Assembly: GCA_900759715.1 (NCBI GenBank)
Contig: CAAEXF010000036.1
Location: 1-64,000, forward strand
Direction of reading: 5' to 3'
DNA length: 64,000 nucleotides
Source: Clostridium_AM sp900759715
Lineage (GTDB): Bacteria > Bacillota > Clostridia > Clostridiales > Clostridiaceae
Below are positions 35,344 to 44,869 of this stretch, one piece after another. The notes under the pieces are model-generated. The model was not told the origin of the DNA, ran no database searches, and saw nothing but the letters and a program-made list of their open reading frames with translations. Made by a program: the position numbers and the translations under genes. Position 1 is the first letter of the stretch. Each line of letters opens with the position of its first letter.

Positions 35344-37098
35344 TTACATTATATTCGCTCTTCCATTATAAACAATTCCTCTTGTAACATCCATTGTTAT
35401 GAATGCTCCTGTTTTTAATATTTCAGTAGCACCACCAGCTCCACAGATAAGAGGAACTTCACTTGTAATACATTCTATAGCTAAGTGAGATGTTAATCCA
35501 CCTTCTTCTGCTATAACTCCACTAACTCTGTCTAATACTGACAGATATTCTCTATCTAGGCTTCTTACAACTAAAATATCGCCTTTTTCTAAAGTTTCAT
35601 CTGCTTCTTTAGCACTTTTGACTATTCTAGCAGTACCATACCCTGACTTATTACCTGCACCTCTACCTTGAACTAATATGTCTCCAACTATATGAACTTT
35701 AAGCATATTAGTGGTTCCTGAATAGCTTACAGGTATTCCAGCTGCTATTACAACTAGATCACCTTTCTTAACATACCCAGTTTGTAATGAAATCTCAACA
35801 GATTTTTCTATTAATGCGTCTGTTGAGCTAACCTTTTCTGCAAGTATTGGAAACACACCCCAGTTTAATGCTAGCTTTCTAGCAACTTTATCACTTGGAG
35901 TTACTGCAATTATCGGACACGCTGGTCTGTATTTAGATACGACTTTAGCAGTATGTCCGCTTTGAGTAGCTGTAATAATTGCTGAAGCATTTAATCCCGA
36001 TGCTGTTGTACATGTAGCTAAACTTATAGCATTAGCTACATTATAAATATGAGTCTCTCTCTTTTTAGTTAGCAATTCTTCATAGTTTATTCTAGATTCA
36101 GCTTCCATAGCTATTCTTGACATTGTTCTAGCAGCCTCTACAGGCCACTTTCCATTTGCTGATTCTCCACTTAGCATTACAGCATCAGTACCGTCTAAAA
36201 TAGCATTAGCTACGTCAGAGGCTTCCGCTCTTGTTGGTCTTGGGTTTCTCTCCATTGAATCTAACATTTGTGTAGCTGTTACAACAAATTTACCTGCTTT
36301 ATTACACTTTTCAATTATCATCTTCTGGATTAATGGAACTCTCTCTATTGGAATCTCTGATCCCATATCTCCTCTTGCAACCATTATTCCATCTGAAAAC
36401 TTTATTATCTCATCAATGTTGTCAACACCTTCTTGGTTTTCTATCTTGGAGATTATTTGTATGTCATGTCCTCCAAATTGTTCTAACAGTTTTCTTACAG
36501 CTAAAACGTCTGAAGCCTTTCTTATAAATGATGCTGCTATATAATCTACTCCTACTTCACAACCAAATCTTAAATCATCGACATCTTTTTCTGTAAAGGA
36601 AGGTAGGTTTGTTTTTACATTAGGTACATTAGCATTCTTTTTAGTGCTTATCATTCCGCTGTTTTTTACTATACAATGAATATTTGTTCCTTCTACTTCT
36701 TGTACCTCAAGTCCAATTAAGCCATCTGCCATTAGTATCATGTTGCCTGGTACAACATCTTTATATAATTCGCGATAACTTAAATTACATTTTGTAGCAT
36801 CTCCTTCTACATCTTCTCCACAAACTATAGTGAATTTTGTTCCTTCAACTAATTCTACCTTTTCTGGAAAGTATCCTGTTCTTATTTCAGGACCCTTAGT
36901 ATCAAGAATTATACCTATTGGTTTATTGTACTTTTCTCTTAACTTTTTTACTAAGTTTATTCTTTCTCCATGCTCCGCATGATCGCCATGAGAAAAATTG
37001 TGTCTTGAGCAACTCATTCCAGCTTCAATTAACTTTGATAATATCTCCTCACTATCACTAGCAGGCCCAATTGTAAAGATCATCTTAGTCTTTTGCAT
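35344..37098 (-). CDS. pyk: Pyruvate kinase with C-terminal phosphohistidine-like domain
   Basis: Converts phosphoenolpyruvate and ADP to pyruvate and ATP in glycolysis. The catalytic barrel and lid occupy residues 1-345, with TIGPASDS at the start, the MVARGDMGSEIP segment near 243 and the signature region around ISKIENQEGVDNID near 216. The regulatory C domain is followed by an extra domain (about 475-584) ending in GGLTSHLAIE. That domain is related to the mobile phosphohistidine domain of PEP-utilising enzymes, as in Geobacillus-type enzymes. The ATG at 37098 has aaggaga upstream. It lies 41 bp after pfkA, so the two form a glycolytic operon. Confidence 0.97.
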   Translation of the reverse strand: MQKTKMIFTIGPASDSEEILSKLIEAGMSCSRHNFSHGDHAEHGERINLVKKLREKYNKPIGIILDTKGPEIRTGYFPEKVELVEGTKFTIVCGEDVEGDATKCNLSYRELYKDVVPGNMILMADGLIGLEVQEVEGTNIHCIVKNSGMISTKKNANVPNVKTNLPSFTEKDVDDLRFGCEVGVDYIAASFIRKASDVLAVRKLLEQFGGHDIQIISKIENQEGVDNIDEIIKFSDGIMVARGDMGSEIPIERVPLIQKMIIEKCNKAGKFVVTATQMLDSMERNPRPTRAEASDVANAILDGTDAVMLSGESANGKWPVEAARTMSRIAMEAESRINYEELLTKKRETHIYNVANAISLATCTTASGLNASAIITATQSGHTAKVVSKYRPACPIIAVTPSDKVARKLALNWGVFPILAEKVSSTDALIEKSVEISLQTGYVKKGDLVVIAAGIPVSYSGTTNMLKVHIVGDILVQGRGAGNKSGYGTARIVKSAKEADETLEKGDILVVRSLDREYLSVLDRVSGVIAEEGGLTSHLAIECITSEVPLICGAGGATEILKTGAFITMDVTRGIVYNGRANIM

Positions 37099-37138
37099 AG
37101 TTTACTCTCCTTAACTTAAATTAAAAATTTATTTTTTA

Positions 37139-38098
37139 TTAGTATGATAATGCATTTGCTATTTCATAGAGTTTTTCATCAAATTGTCTTTCAACCGCTA
37201 GAGCGTCATCAATATCCATATCAAATATCTTTCCATCTTTTATCCCAACTACTTTTGATGACTTACCTTCTTGTAGTAATTCAACAGCTCTGTATCCCAT
37301 TCTTGATGCTAAAACTCTATCCATACAAGTTGGGCTTCCACCTCTTTGAATATGTCCAAGTATTGTAGCTCTTGTTTGAATACCTGTAATACCTTCTACT
37401 TTTTTTGCTAAATCATCAGCTCCACCTATACCTTCAGCCAAAATTATTAGATTATGCATTTTTCCTCTTAATTTGCCTTCAAGTATAGTTCTACATAATT
37501 CATCTTGATTGTACCCTTTTTCAGGAACAATTATGCTTTCTGCACCTCCTGCAAGACCTGCATAGAGAGCTATATCTCCACAGTTTCTTCCCATAACTTC
37601 TACAATACTTACTCTTTCATGTGATGTTGATGTATCTCTTAACTTATTTATAGCATCTAAAACAGTATTTATTGCAGTATCAAAACCTATTGTATAGTCT
37701 GTATATGGTAAATCATTATCTATTGTACCTGGCAATCCTATAGTTGCTATTCCAAGCTTTGATAAAAGCTGAGCTCCTCTAAAAGAACCGTCTCCACCAA
37801 TAACTACAAGGCCATCGATTCCAAAGGTTTTTAATATATTTGCTCCTCTTTTTCTTCCTTCTTCTGTTTTAAACTCTGCACAACGTGCAGTTCTTAATAT
37901 AGTTCCACCTCTTTGTATAATGTCTGCAACACTATGTCTGTCCATAGGAAAAATTTCACCATTTATTAGTCCACTATATCCTCTTTGAACTCCCATTACC
38001 CTAAAGCCTTTGTCTAATCCAGTTCTTACTACTGCTCTTATGGCAGCATTCATACCAGGGGCGTCCCCTCCACTTGTTAACACAGCAATTGTCTTCAT
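37139..38098 (-). CDS. pfkA: ATP-dependent 6-phosphofructokinase
   Basis: Phosphorylates fructose 6-phosphate to fructose 1,6-bisphosphate. I start at the ATG at 38098 (319 residues, the exact usual length), since ataggaggtataaat precedes it. An upstream in-frame start adds 7 residues without support. Motifs visible are GGDAPGMNA near residues 10-18 (ATP), GGDGSFRG near 101-108, the catalytic segment TIDNDLPYTD near 124-133 and EVMGRNCGDIAL near 168. The effector-site arginines of allosteric bacterial enzymes seem retained. First gene of the pfkA-pyk operon. Confidence 0.97.
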   Translation of the reverse strand: MKTIAVLTSGGDAPGMNAAIRAVVRTGLDKGFRVMGVQRGYSGLINGEIFPMDRHSVADIIQRGGTILRTARCAEFKTEEGRKRGANILKTFGIDGLVVIGGDGSFRGAQLLSKLGIATIGLPGTIDNDLPYTDYTIGFDTAINTVLDAINKLRDTSTSHERVSIVEVMGRNCGDIALYAGLAGGAESIIVPEKGYNQDELCRTILEGKLRGKMHNLIILAEGIGGADDLAKKVEGITGIQTRATILGHIQRGGSPTCMDRVLASRMGYRAVELLQEGKSSKVVGIKDGKIFDMDIDDALAVERQFDEKLYEIANALSY

Positions 38099-38295
38099 AT
38101 TTATACCTCCTATGACCACCGGGACACTTTATGTCCCACGAAGATTATACCAAATTCATCATTTTTCGTCTTATTAATAGTAATTTATATTATAACATAA
38201 AATTACTACATTTACATTACACTATAGTATTAATTTTAATAAAACTCATTCAAATATTCAATCATTTTTGTTAACTTAATTATTTTATTTTTCAT

Positions 38296-38321
38296 ATTAG
38301 AGAGGAATGTTCCTCTCTAAT
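38296..38321. terminator. Hairpin in the dnaE-pfkA gap
   Basis: attagagagga (38296-38306) pairs with tcctctctaat (38311-38321) around a 4-nt loop. It is placed to end the dnaE transcript. T runs are short on both strands. Confidence 0.6.
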
Positions 38322-38350
38322 ATTTTGCTTATTATAAATTAAAAATATAC

Positions 38351-38517
38351 TTAGGCATCTGAAATAAAATAACAAGTCCAAAGATGCGACGGATATTTTG
38401 TGTCAGACAAGGAGAAAGGTTCCGCAGATAGTCGACCCTATCTAAGGGTTCTTTCGACGCAGTATGACACAAAATAGACTAGCAGATGGACTAGTTATTT
38501 TTTTGAAGATGCCTTAA
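38351..38517. mobile_element. Miniature inverted-repeat element abutting dnaE
   Basis: A segment of about 165 bp with three nested inverted pairs. These are ttaggcatct/agatgcctta (38351-38360, 38508-38517), aaataacaagtcca/tggactagttattt (38367-38380, 38487-38500) and tattttgtgtca/tgacacaaaata (38394-38405, 38465-38476). The centre has smaller hairpins (gatagtcgaccctatc). There is no ORF. It ends 3 bp from the dnaE stop codon. Shorter relatives of its arms lie elsewhere in the window. It looks like a non-autonomous palindromic repeat (MITE or REP-like). No target duplication was established. Confidence 0.6.
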
Positions 38518-38519
38518 TA

Positions 38520-41500
38520 CTACATTATCTTAACATTTTCTTCTCCAAACTTAGATTTCAAAGTTGACATTAGTTCTAAATCGTTGTCCACCCATAATTC
38601 TCTATCTACTCTAAATTTCTTTCTTTCTTTTCTTGTACATAAGTAAACTGGAGTTACACCCTTAAAACTAGAAATCATAGATTTCAAATCATTTAAAGTA
38701 TTTTTTAAAAATTTCTCTTCTTCTATTAGTATATATAACTTTTCAGTATTTATTTTGATTAATGGTTCTATAACCTCACATAACACCTTAGGTTGTTCAT
38801 CCTCTCGAATATTAACTCTTCCTCTTATTATTACCATGCTGTCTTCGCTAACTAAATCTCTGAACCTTTGTAGTACTTTAGGAAATATCACAACTTCTAT
38901 TGCGCCATATAAATCTTCTAATTTTGCAAAAGCCATAATATCATTATTTTTTGTTACTTTTTTTGTTATTTCGGTAACTAGTCCTCCTAATATTACCGTG
39001 TCACCATCTTTTACCTTTGATTCTTGGATTAAACCTTCATCTAACATTTCATTAGATAATATATCTGAAATTTTTATACTAGTTTGTAATTTTAGTGTTT
39101 GCTCATATTCTTCTAATGGATGACCTGACAAATATAAGCCTGTCATCTCTTTTTCCATGGCTAAAATATATTTTTTTTCAAATTCCTTAATAGCTGGATA
39201 CTGTATTTTAATATTAATATCCTGTACATTTTCAAAGTCTATAAAGAGACTTATTTGTCCATCTATATTTCTTTTTCTTGAATTACCTATACCATCTAAT
39301 ATTTTTTCATAAACAGCAAGCATCCTTGACCTATAGGTTTTGAAACAATCAAATGCGCCTGCTTTTATCAGACTCTCTACTACCCTTTTATTAATACAGC
39401 TAATATCGATTTTGTTGCAGAAATCTGATAGCTCTTCAAATTTACCTTTCTCTTCTCTTGATCTCACTATACTATCTATAACATTCTCTCCAACATTCTT
39501 GATTGCAGAAAGCCCAAAGCGTATTCGATTAGCTTTAACTGTAAATTTTGCATAACTCTCATTAATATCAGGTGGAAGCACTTCAATTCCTCTATCATTT
39601 GCAAACCTTATATAATAAGCAACCTTTTCACTATCACCTTTTACACTATTTAACATAGCAGCAGTGAATTCAGTAGGATAGTAGTGCATCAAATAGGCTG
39701 TTTGAAATGCGACAACAGCGTAAGCTGCGGCATGACTCTTATTGAAAGCATAGCTCGCGAAGTCCATCATCTGATCGAATATTTTATTCGCAACATCTTC
39801 ACCAATTTCATTTCTTACACAACCTGGTACTTCTATGTTACCATTTTCGTCTACTATACCATGTATGAAATTACGTCTTTCTTCTTCCATGACATGATGT
39901 TTTTTCTTAGACATAGCACGTCTTACTAGATCACTTCTTCCCATAGAATATCCTGCAAGATCTCGAACAATTTGCATAACCTGTTCTTGATAAACCATAC
40001 ACCCATAAGTAACCGACAATATATGTTCCAACTCTGGAGCTAAATATTCAACCTGTTCTGGGTTATTTTTGTTTCTGATATATTTAGGTATCTCTGCCAT
40101 TGGACCAGGTCTGTAAAGGCTTATCCCCGCAATAATATCCTCTAATGAATCTGGTTTAAGATCCTTCATAAATGAAGTCATTCCCGGTGACTCTAGCTGG
40201 AATACACCTACGGTTTTACCTTCACCTAACATCTTATAAACATTTTTATCATCATAATTTATAGCATCTAAATCTATTGTTATTCCTTTATTCTCTTTTA
40301 TTATACTTATTGCATCTCTAAGAACTGTGAGAGTTCTTAGACCAAGAAAATCCATCTTCAAAAGTCCCAGTTCTTCTAAAGTTCCCATAGTAAATTGTGT
40401 AACTATACTGCCCTCATTCTTTTGTAGTGGAACATATTTCACTAATGGCTGGGATGCAATAACAACTCCAGCAGCATGTGTTGATGTGTGCCTTGGCAAT
40501 CCTTCTAATGCTCTTGCAACATCAATTAGTTCCTTTGTTCTTAATTCATCATCATATGCTCCTTTTAATTCAGGACTTAGTTCTAATGCTTTGTCTATTG
40601 TTATATTTAAAACTGTAGGAATCATTTTTGCTATTCTATCAACTTCAGCATATGGATAATCCATAGCTCTACCTACGTCTCTTATGCAAGCTCTTGCTGC
40701 CATTGTTCCAAAGGTTATTATTTGCGAAACACTATCCATACCATACTTATCTACTACATAATCTATTACCTCTCCACGTCTTTCATAACAGAAATCCGAG
40801 TCTACATCGGGCATAGATATACGGTCAGGATTTAGAAATCTTTCGAAAATCAAGCCATATTTAATTGGATCTATTTTAGTTATTCCTAATGTATATGCTA
40901 TTAGAGATCCTGCAGCACTTCCTCTTCCCGGTCCAGTCATTATATCATTTTCTCTTGCAAATCTTATAAAATCCCAAACTATAAGGAAGTAATCTACATA
41001 ACCCATTTGTTTTATTACTCCAAGCTCATACTCCAATCTTTCATTTAGCTCTTCTGTAATATTTTGATATCTTTCTCTTAATCCTTTATAGCACAGCTCT
41101 CTCATATAATCATAAGGATCCACACCTTCAGGCAGAGGGAATTTAGGTAACTTAGAGTTATGAAAATCATAGTCAAAATTACACTGCTCTGCAATTTTCA
41201 CTGTATTTTCTAAGGCCTCAGGAACATAAGAAAATAATTCATACATCTCTTCTGGAGATTTTAGATAAAATTCATCTGATGGATATCTCATTCTATCTTG
41301 TTCATCTACAGTTTTTCCCGTTTGTATACAAAGAAGTATATCATGAGCTTTATAATCTTCTTTTCTTATATAATGTGTATCATTTGTGGCTACTAATGGA
41401 ATCTCTAGCTCTTTTGACATACTAATCAATTGCTCATTAACCTTCAGTTGTTCTTCCATTCCATGATACTGAAGCTCTAAGTAAAACCCGTCTTTAAATA

Positions 41501-42005
41501 TTTCTTTATAAAAAATGGCAGTTTCTTTCGCCTTATTTAGATTTTCTTTTAAAATATAAGATTGAATCTCTCCTCCTAAGCAAGCACTTAATGCTATCAA
41601 GCCTTCACTATGCTCCTTTAGAAATTCATGATCAACTCTAGGCTTATAATAAAATCCCTCAATAGATGCTGTTGATACTATTTCCATCAAATTCTTGTAA
41701 CCAGTTTCATTTTTTATCAATAGCACAAGATGGTGATTTTCATTTTCTTTATCATTTTGCTTTATGTGCATGGATTTTGGTGCAACATATATTTCACAAC
41801 CTATTATAGGTTTAATTCCTTGGGCTTTTGCTTCTTTATAAAATTCCACACAGCCATACATAACTCCGTGATCAGTTATAGCTATACTTTTCATTCCTAG
41901 TTCTTTTGCTCTTGATACAAGTTCTGAAATCTTTGCTGAACAGTCCAACAGTGAGTATCCTGTATGCTGATGTAGACTCACCCATTCTGGATTACCTATA
42001 TTCAT
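38520..42005 (-). CDS. dnaE: DNA polymerase III subunit alpha (DnaE)
   Basis: Replicative polymerase subunit of the DnaE type. I start at the ATG at 42005 (1161 residues) because aagaaggtgaaact precedes it. The longer in-frame version adds 22 hydrophobic residues without an RBS. The N-terminal PHP domain begins at SLHQHTGYSLLDC. The palm carries the acidic triad region PDVDSDFCYERRGEVI near residue 400 and another Asp in the KMDFLGLRTL segment near 545. Helix-hairpin-helix and OB-fold regions follow (TVILGGLVTE, then VIIRGRVN near 1050-1090). Low-GC Firmicutes usually also have PolC, which is not in this window. Confidence 0.96.
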   Translation of the reverse strand: MNIGNPEWVSLHQHTGYSLLDCSAKISELVSRAKELGMKSIAITDHGVMYGCVEFYKEAKAQGIKPIIGCEIYVAPKSMHIKQNDKENENHHLVLLIKNETGYKNLMEIVSTASIEGFYYKPRVDHEFLKEHSEGLIALSACLGGEIQSYILKENLNKAKETAIFYKEIFKDGFYLELQYHGMEEQLKVNEQLISMSKELEIPLVATNDTHYIRKEDYKAHDILLCIQTGKTVDEQDRMRYPSDEFYLKSPEEMYELFSYVPEALENTVKIAEQCNFDYDFHNSKLPKFPLPEGVDPYDYMRELCYKGLRERYQNITEELNERLEYELGVIKQMGYVDYFLIVWDFIRFARENDIMTGPGRGSAAGSLIAYTLGITKIDPIKYGLIFERFLNPDRISMPDVDSDFCYERRGEVIDYVVDKYGMDSVSQIITFGTMAARACIRDVGRAMDYPYAEVDRIAKMIPTVLNITIDKALELSPELKGAYDDELRTKELIDVARALEGLPRHTSTHAAGVVIASQPLVKYVPLQKNEGSIVTQFTMGTLEELGLLKMDFLGLRTLTVLRDAISIIKENKGITIDLDAINYDDKNVYKMLGEGKTVGVFQLESPGMTSFMKDLKPDSLEDIIAGISLYRPGPMAEIPKYIRNKNNPEQVEYLAPELEHILSVTYGCMVYQEQVMQIVRDLAGYSMGRSDLVRRAMSKKKHHVMEEERRNFIHGIVDENGNIEVPGCVRNEIGEDVANKIFDQMMDFASYAFNKSHAAAYAVVAFQTAYLMHYYPTEFTAAMLNSVKGDSEKVAYYIRFANDRGIEVLPPDINESYAKFTVKANRIRFGLSAIKNVGENVIDSIVRSREEKGKFEELSDFCNKIDISCINKRVVESLIKAGAFDCFKTYRSRMLAVYEKILDGIGNSRKRNIDGQISLFIDFENVQDINIKIQYPAIKEFEKKYILAMEKEMTGLYLSGHPLEEYEQTLKLQTSIKISDILSNEMLDEGLIQESKVKDGDTVILGGLVTEITKKVTKNNDIMAFAKLEDLYGAIEVVIFPKVLQRFRDLVSEDSMVIIRGRVNIREDEQPKVLCEVIEPLIKINTEKLYILIEEEKFLKNTLNDLKSMISSFKGVTPVYLCTRKERKKFRVDRELWVDNDLELMSTLKSKFGEENVKIM

Positions 42006-42033
42006 AGTTTCACCTTCTTTCCTAAGAAACATT

Positions 42034-42067
42034 AGGTACATAAAAATAAATAACAAGTCAATGTACC
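42034..42067. repeat. Short palindromic repeat upstream of dnaE
   Basis: aggtacat ... ataacaagtca ... atgtacct spans 34 bp with 8-bp perfect outer arms. The internal ataacaagtc word is shared with the larger element at 38351-38517, so it appears to be a short member of the same family. Confidence 0.55.
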
Positions 42068-42207
42068 TCAACTAAAATATTGACAAATTGTACTTAAATT
42101 ATATCACTATAATCGACATATTTTAATACTATATGTTTTCCAAACGCAAATTTTTCTCATAGAATTAAGTCATCTTCAAACTTTCAGATGCCTAAAATCA
42201 ATAAAAA

Positions 42208-42235
42208 AAGAGCAACAAAAATAACTGCTGCTCTT
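42208..42235 (-). terminator. Terminator after the Dabb gene
   Basis: agagca/tgctct with adjacent pairing around a loop of about 14 nt. It is followed on the minus strand by seven T residues and sits just past the stop of the Dabb protein gene. It ends the rapZ-yvcK-whiA-CBS-Dabb gene group. Confidence 0.7.
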
Positions 42236-42252
42236 ATAATAGTATTAACTTT

Positions 42253-42543
42253 TTATCCTTCAAAGTCAACTGCTGCTGTTGATTCTAACATCGGTCTTAG
42301 ATTTGCTAAAACCTCATCTACGTGAACTGGGTGAACTTGATATTCATCCATATCCTCAAGAGAATCAAAAGTTGCAATTAAAGCTAAATCATAAGATCTA
42401 GCAGAGCGTACAACATCTACTCCGACTTTTATACTTTTTAGCGTAGGTACTTTTCCTTCTACACGCATTATGATTTCTTTTGCTTTCTCTATATTTTCTT
42501 TGCTTTTGTCTTTCAATTTAAAAAATACCACGTGTGTAAACAT
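42253..42543 (-). CDS. Dabb-domain (stress-responsive alpha/beta barrel) protein
   Basis: A 96-residue ferredoxin-like dimeric barrel protein. Typical features are the opening FTHVVFFKLKD, a central strand/helix with SYDLALIATFDSLEDMDEYQVHPVH, and the closing acidic tail. I start at the ATG at 42543 because gggag lies 9 bases upstream; a start 5 codons earlier is in frame. Its biochemical role is unknown in clostridia. It lies 48 bp after the CBS/hotdog gene and is probably the last gene of that operon. Confidence 0.85.
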   Translation of the reverse strand: MFTHVVFFKLKDKSKENIEKAKEIIMRVEGKVPTLKSIKVGVDVVRSARSYDLALIATFDSLEDMDEYQVHPVHVDEVLANLRPMLESTAAVDFEG

Positions 42544-42590
42544 TAATATCACTCCCATTACATTTTATTTATGTCTGCTTATGAAACTTC

Positions 42591-43895
42591 TCATCGTCTT
42601 AATATCTTAGCTGATAAAAAGGTCTTTGCCACTAAGTCTCTTTTGTTATCAAACATATCAATTTCGACTTTGCAGAAATTTCTCCCTGAATCTATTATGT
42701 CTGTATATATTTCTATCATACTATCCATTTGAACTGGTTTTATAAAATAGGTATTTATGCTGTCCACTAGTATATTTATATTATTTTTTTGCCTCAATGT
42801 CATAATTCCCATGGTTGATAAAAGCATATTTAGAGAGCCCCATGATGCAGTTCCTATGGGATCTAACATTTCAGGAGTTATTTTACCATAAAAATGCCCC
42901 TTGTCCCCACTAGTTTTAAATTCAAACTTCTTTAAAACTAGGTCTTCTAGTGTTTCAGCTGCTTGAGGCTGCCTAGCCATATATTGAAGAGCCTTAATAA
43001 CATCTTTTCTTGTTATAACCCCAACTAATTTTTTATTTTTCACAACAGGAAAGAGTTCTATACCTTCCCATCCCATTATGTGTGCTGCATATGCTACAGT
43101 TGTTTTTGGTGTTAAGGTTACTGGATCCTTATGCATTACTCTTCCTATAAGTTCATCATCAGAATCCTTGCTTGATAAATCCCTTAAAGTAACAATTCCT
43201 ACTACTTTATTATCATCGTCTACAACAGGATATCTTTGATGCCTAGTTTCCGTAATTACCTTTTTCCATTTTGCTACCGTATCGTTTACATTCAAAAAGT
43301 AAGTATTAGTTTCCATGATGTCTTCAATTAGAACTATATCTTTCTTTATAAGATTTTCTGATATAGCCTTATTTATCATGCTGGCAACTGTAAAGGTATC
43401 ATAAGTTGTAGATATTATTGGAAGACACTTTTCATTAGCTAATTTCTTCATTTCTTCACTACATCCAAATCCACCAGTTATAAGGACTCCTGATTGGTTC
43501 TCAAGAGCAAGTCTATGTGCTTCTTCTCTATTTCCAACAATAAGAAGACAGTCAGGGGTTATATATTTTGCCATAGCATCAATAGTCATAGCCCCTATAG
43601 CAAATCTGTGCAGGGTTTTATATATTCCATCCTTCCCTCCAAGCAGAGCGCCATCCACAATATTAATTACTTCTCCATAGGTTAAAGCTTCAATGTTTTT
43701 CTTTTCAACCTTTTCTACTCTTACTGTTCCAACTCTAGGAATAGTAGTAACTATTCCTAATGTATCTGAATCCTTTATAGCTCTATATGCTGTTCCGTCA
43801 CTAACACCTAAAGCACTTGCTATACTTCTAACCGAAATCTTTGTACCAACTTCAAGTGAAAGTATATACTTGATTATATCCTCATGCTTTGACAT
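42591..43895 (-). CDS. HTH-DRTGG-CBS-hotdog regulator (YtoI type)
   Basis: A 434-residue multidomain protein. From the N terminus: a winged-helix-like domain (1-65, VRSIASALGVSDGTAYRAI), a DRTGG domain (about 75-185), two CBS domains (190-310, with RYPVVDDDNKVVGIVT and LFPVVKNKKLVGVIT), and a C-terminal thioesterase-like hotdog fold (about 325-434). CBS pairs generally bind adenosyl ligands, so it may sense nucleotides. The domain order matches Bacillus YtoI, whose function is not established. It starts 9 bp after whiA, with an RBS inside the whiA end. Catalytic hotdog activity is untested. Confidence 0.88.
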   Translation of the reverse strand: MSKHEDIIKYILSLEVGTKISVRSIASALGVSDGTAYRAIKDSDTLGIVTTIPRVGTVRVEKVEKKNIEALTYGEVINIVDGALLGGKDGIYKTLHRFAIGAMTIDAMAKYITPDCLLIVGNREEAHRLALENQSGVLITGGFGCSEEMKKLANEKCLPIISTTYDTFTVASMINKAISENLIKKDIVLIEDIMETNTYFLNVNDTVAKWKKVITETRHQRYPVVDDDNKVVGIVTLRDLSSKDSDDELIGRVMHKDPVTLTPKTTVAYAAHIMGWEGIELFPVVKNKKLVGVITRKDVIKALQYMARQPQAAETLEDLVLKKFEFKTSGDKGHFYGKITPEMLDPIGTASWGSLNMLLSTMGIMTLRQKNNINILVDSINTYFIKPVQMDSMIEIYTDIIDSGRNFCKVEIDMFDNKRDLVAKTFLSAKILRR

Positions 43896-43904
43896 AATCT
43901 AAAC

Positions 43905-44858
43905 CTACCTTCCTTCTTTCCTTAGTTCCTCCGCTATTTTTTCTATTCTTCTTAATCTGTGATTAACTCCTGATTTTCCAACTACCGGATTAAGCATTTC
44001 ACCTAGCTCTTTTAAAGATTCATCTGGGTAGCTTAATCTAAGCTCTGCAATTTCTCTCAGGTTTTTAGGAAGTCTAGCAAGCCCTATTTCTTTTTGTATA
44101 AGCTTTATACTTTCAACCTGTCTTACTGCGGCATTCACAGTTTTACTTAAATTTGCAGTTTCGCAGTTAACTAGTCTATTTACATTGTTTCTCATCTCCT
44201 TCATTATTCTTACATTTTCTAACTCTAAAAGAGATGCGTGAGCTCCTATTATATTAAGTAAATCTACTATTTGTTCTCCTTCCTTAAGATAAACTATAAA
44301 ACTACTTTTTCTTTGTATTACCTTTGAGTTTAAACCATATTCATTTATAAGATTGCTTAAGTCCTCTGCATACTCATTATCATGAGTCACAAATTCTAAG
44401 TGATAGGTTTTTTCTGGATTACTGATGCTTCCTCCACCTAAAAAAGCTCCTCTAATATATGCTCTTTTGCATTCTTCTGTCTCTATAATATTTCTAGGTA
44501 TGCTATAGTCTAGTGAAAATATATTTTCATTTTCTTTTAGTAAACCAACCTCTTTAAGTAAGTCTCGCACACCCATTTCTTCATCAATTAATATTATATA
44601 TACATTGTTTTTTTTAAGAGAATTGCTTCTTTTTACCATTATCTTTGTATGAATATTAAAATGCTCTTTCAGCATTTTAAATATTAGCCTAGCAATAGCA
44701 GGATTTTCAGTAGTAACTTTAAAGCTAAACTGCTTATTACCACCAAGTAGCAGCGTACCACTGACCTTCATTATGGCTGATAGCTCTGCCACTGCCTCCT
44801 CTTTGCCTATACCCGTATATCTACAAACTTCATTTTTAACCTTCAACGAAAAAGACAT
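43905..44858 (-). CDS. whiA: WhiA-family sporulation/cell-division regulator
   Basis: A 317-residue DNA-binding protein with a degenerate LAGLIDADG homing-endonuclease fold (about 15-215, around RAYIRGAFLGGGSISNP near 130). A C-terminal helix-turn-helix follows (about 240-317, SYPDESLKELGEMLNPVVGKSGVNHR split here). It controls division genes in actinomycetes and affects division and chromosome segregation in Bacillus. The gene follows yvcK by 11 bp in the conserved rapZ-yvcK-whiA order, which supports the assignment. Confidence 0.96.
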   Translation of the reverse strand: MSFSLKVKNEVCRYTGIGKEEAVAELSAIMKVSGTLLLGGNKQFSFKVTTENPAIARLIFKMLKEHFNIHTKIMVKRSNSLKKNNVYIILIDEEMGVRDLLKEVGLLKENENIFSLDYSIPRNIIETEECKRAYIRGAFLGGGSISNPEKTYHLEFVTHDNEYAEDLSNLINEYGLNSKVIQRKSSFIVYLKEGEQIVDLLNIIGAHASLLELENVRIMKEMRNNVNRLVNCETANLSKTVNAAVRQVESIKLIQKEIGLARLPKNLREIAELRLSYPDESLKELGEMLNPVVGKSGVNHRLRRIEKIAEELRKEGR

Positions 44859-44869
44859 AATCTCTCTCC

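Noticed and set aside
42006..42071. A 22-residue hydrophobic N-terminal extension of DnaE
   Set aside because: There is no RBS before the upstream ATG. It runs through the palindromic repeat, and DnaE normally starts just before the PHP motif.
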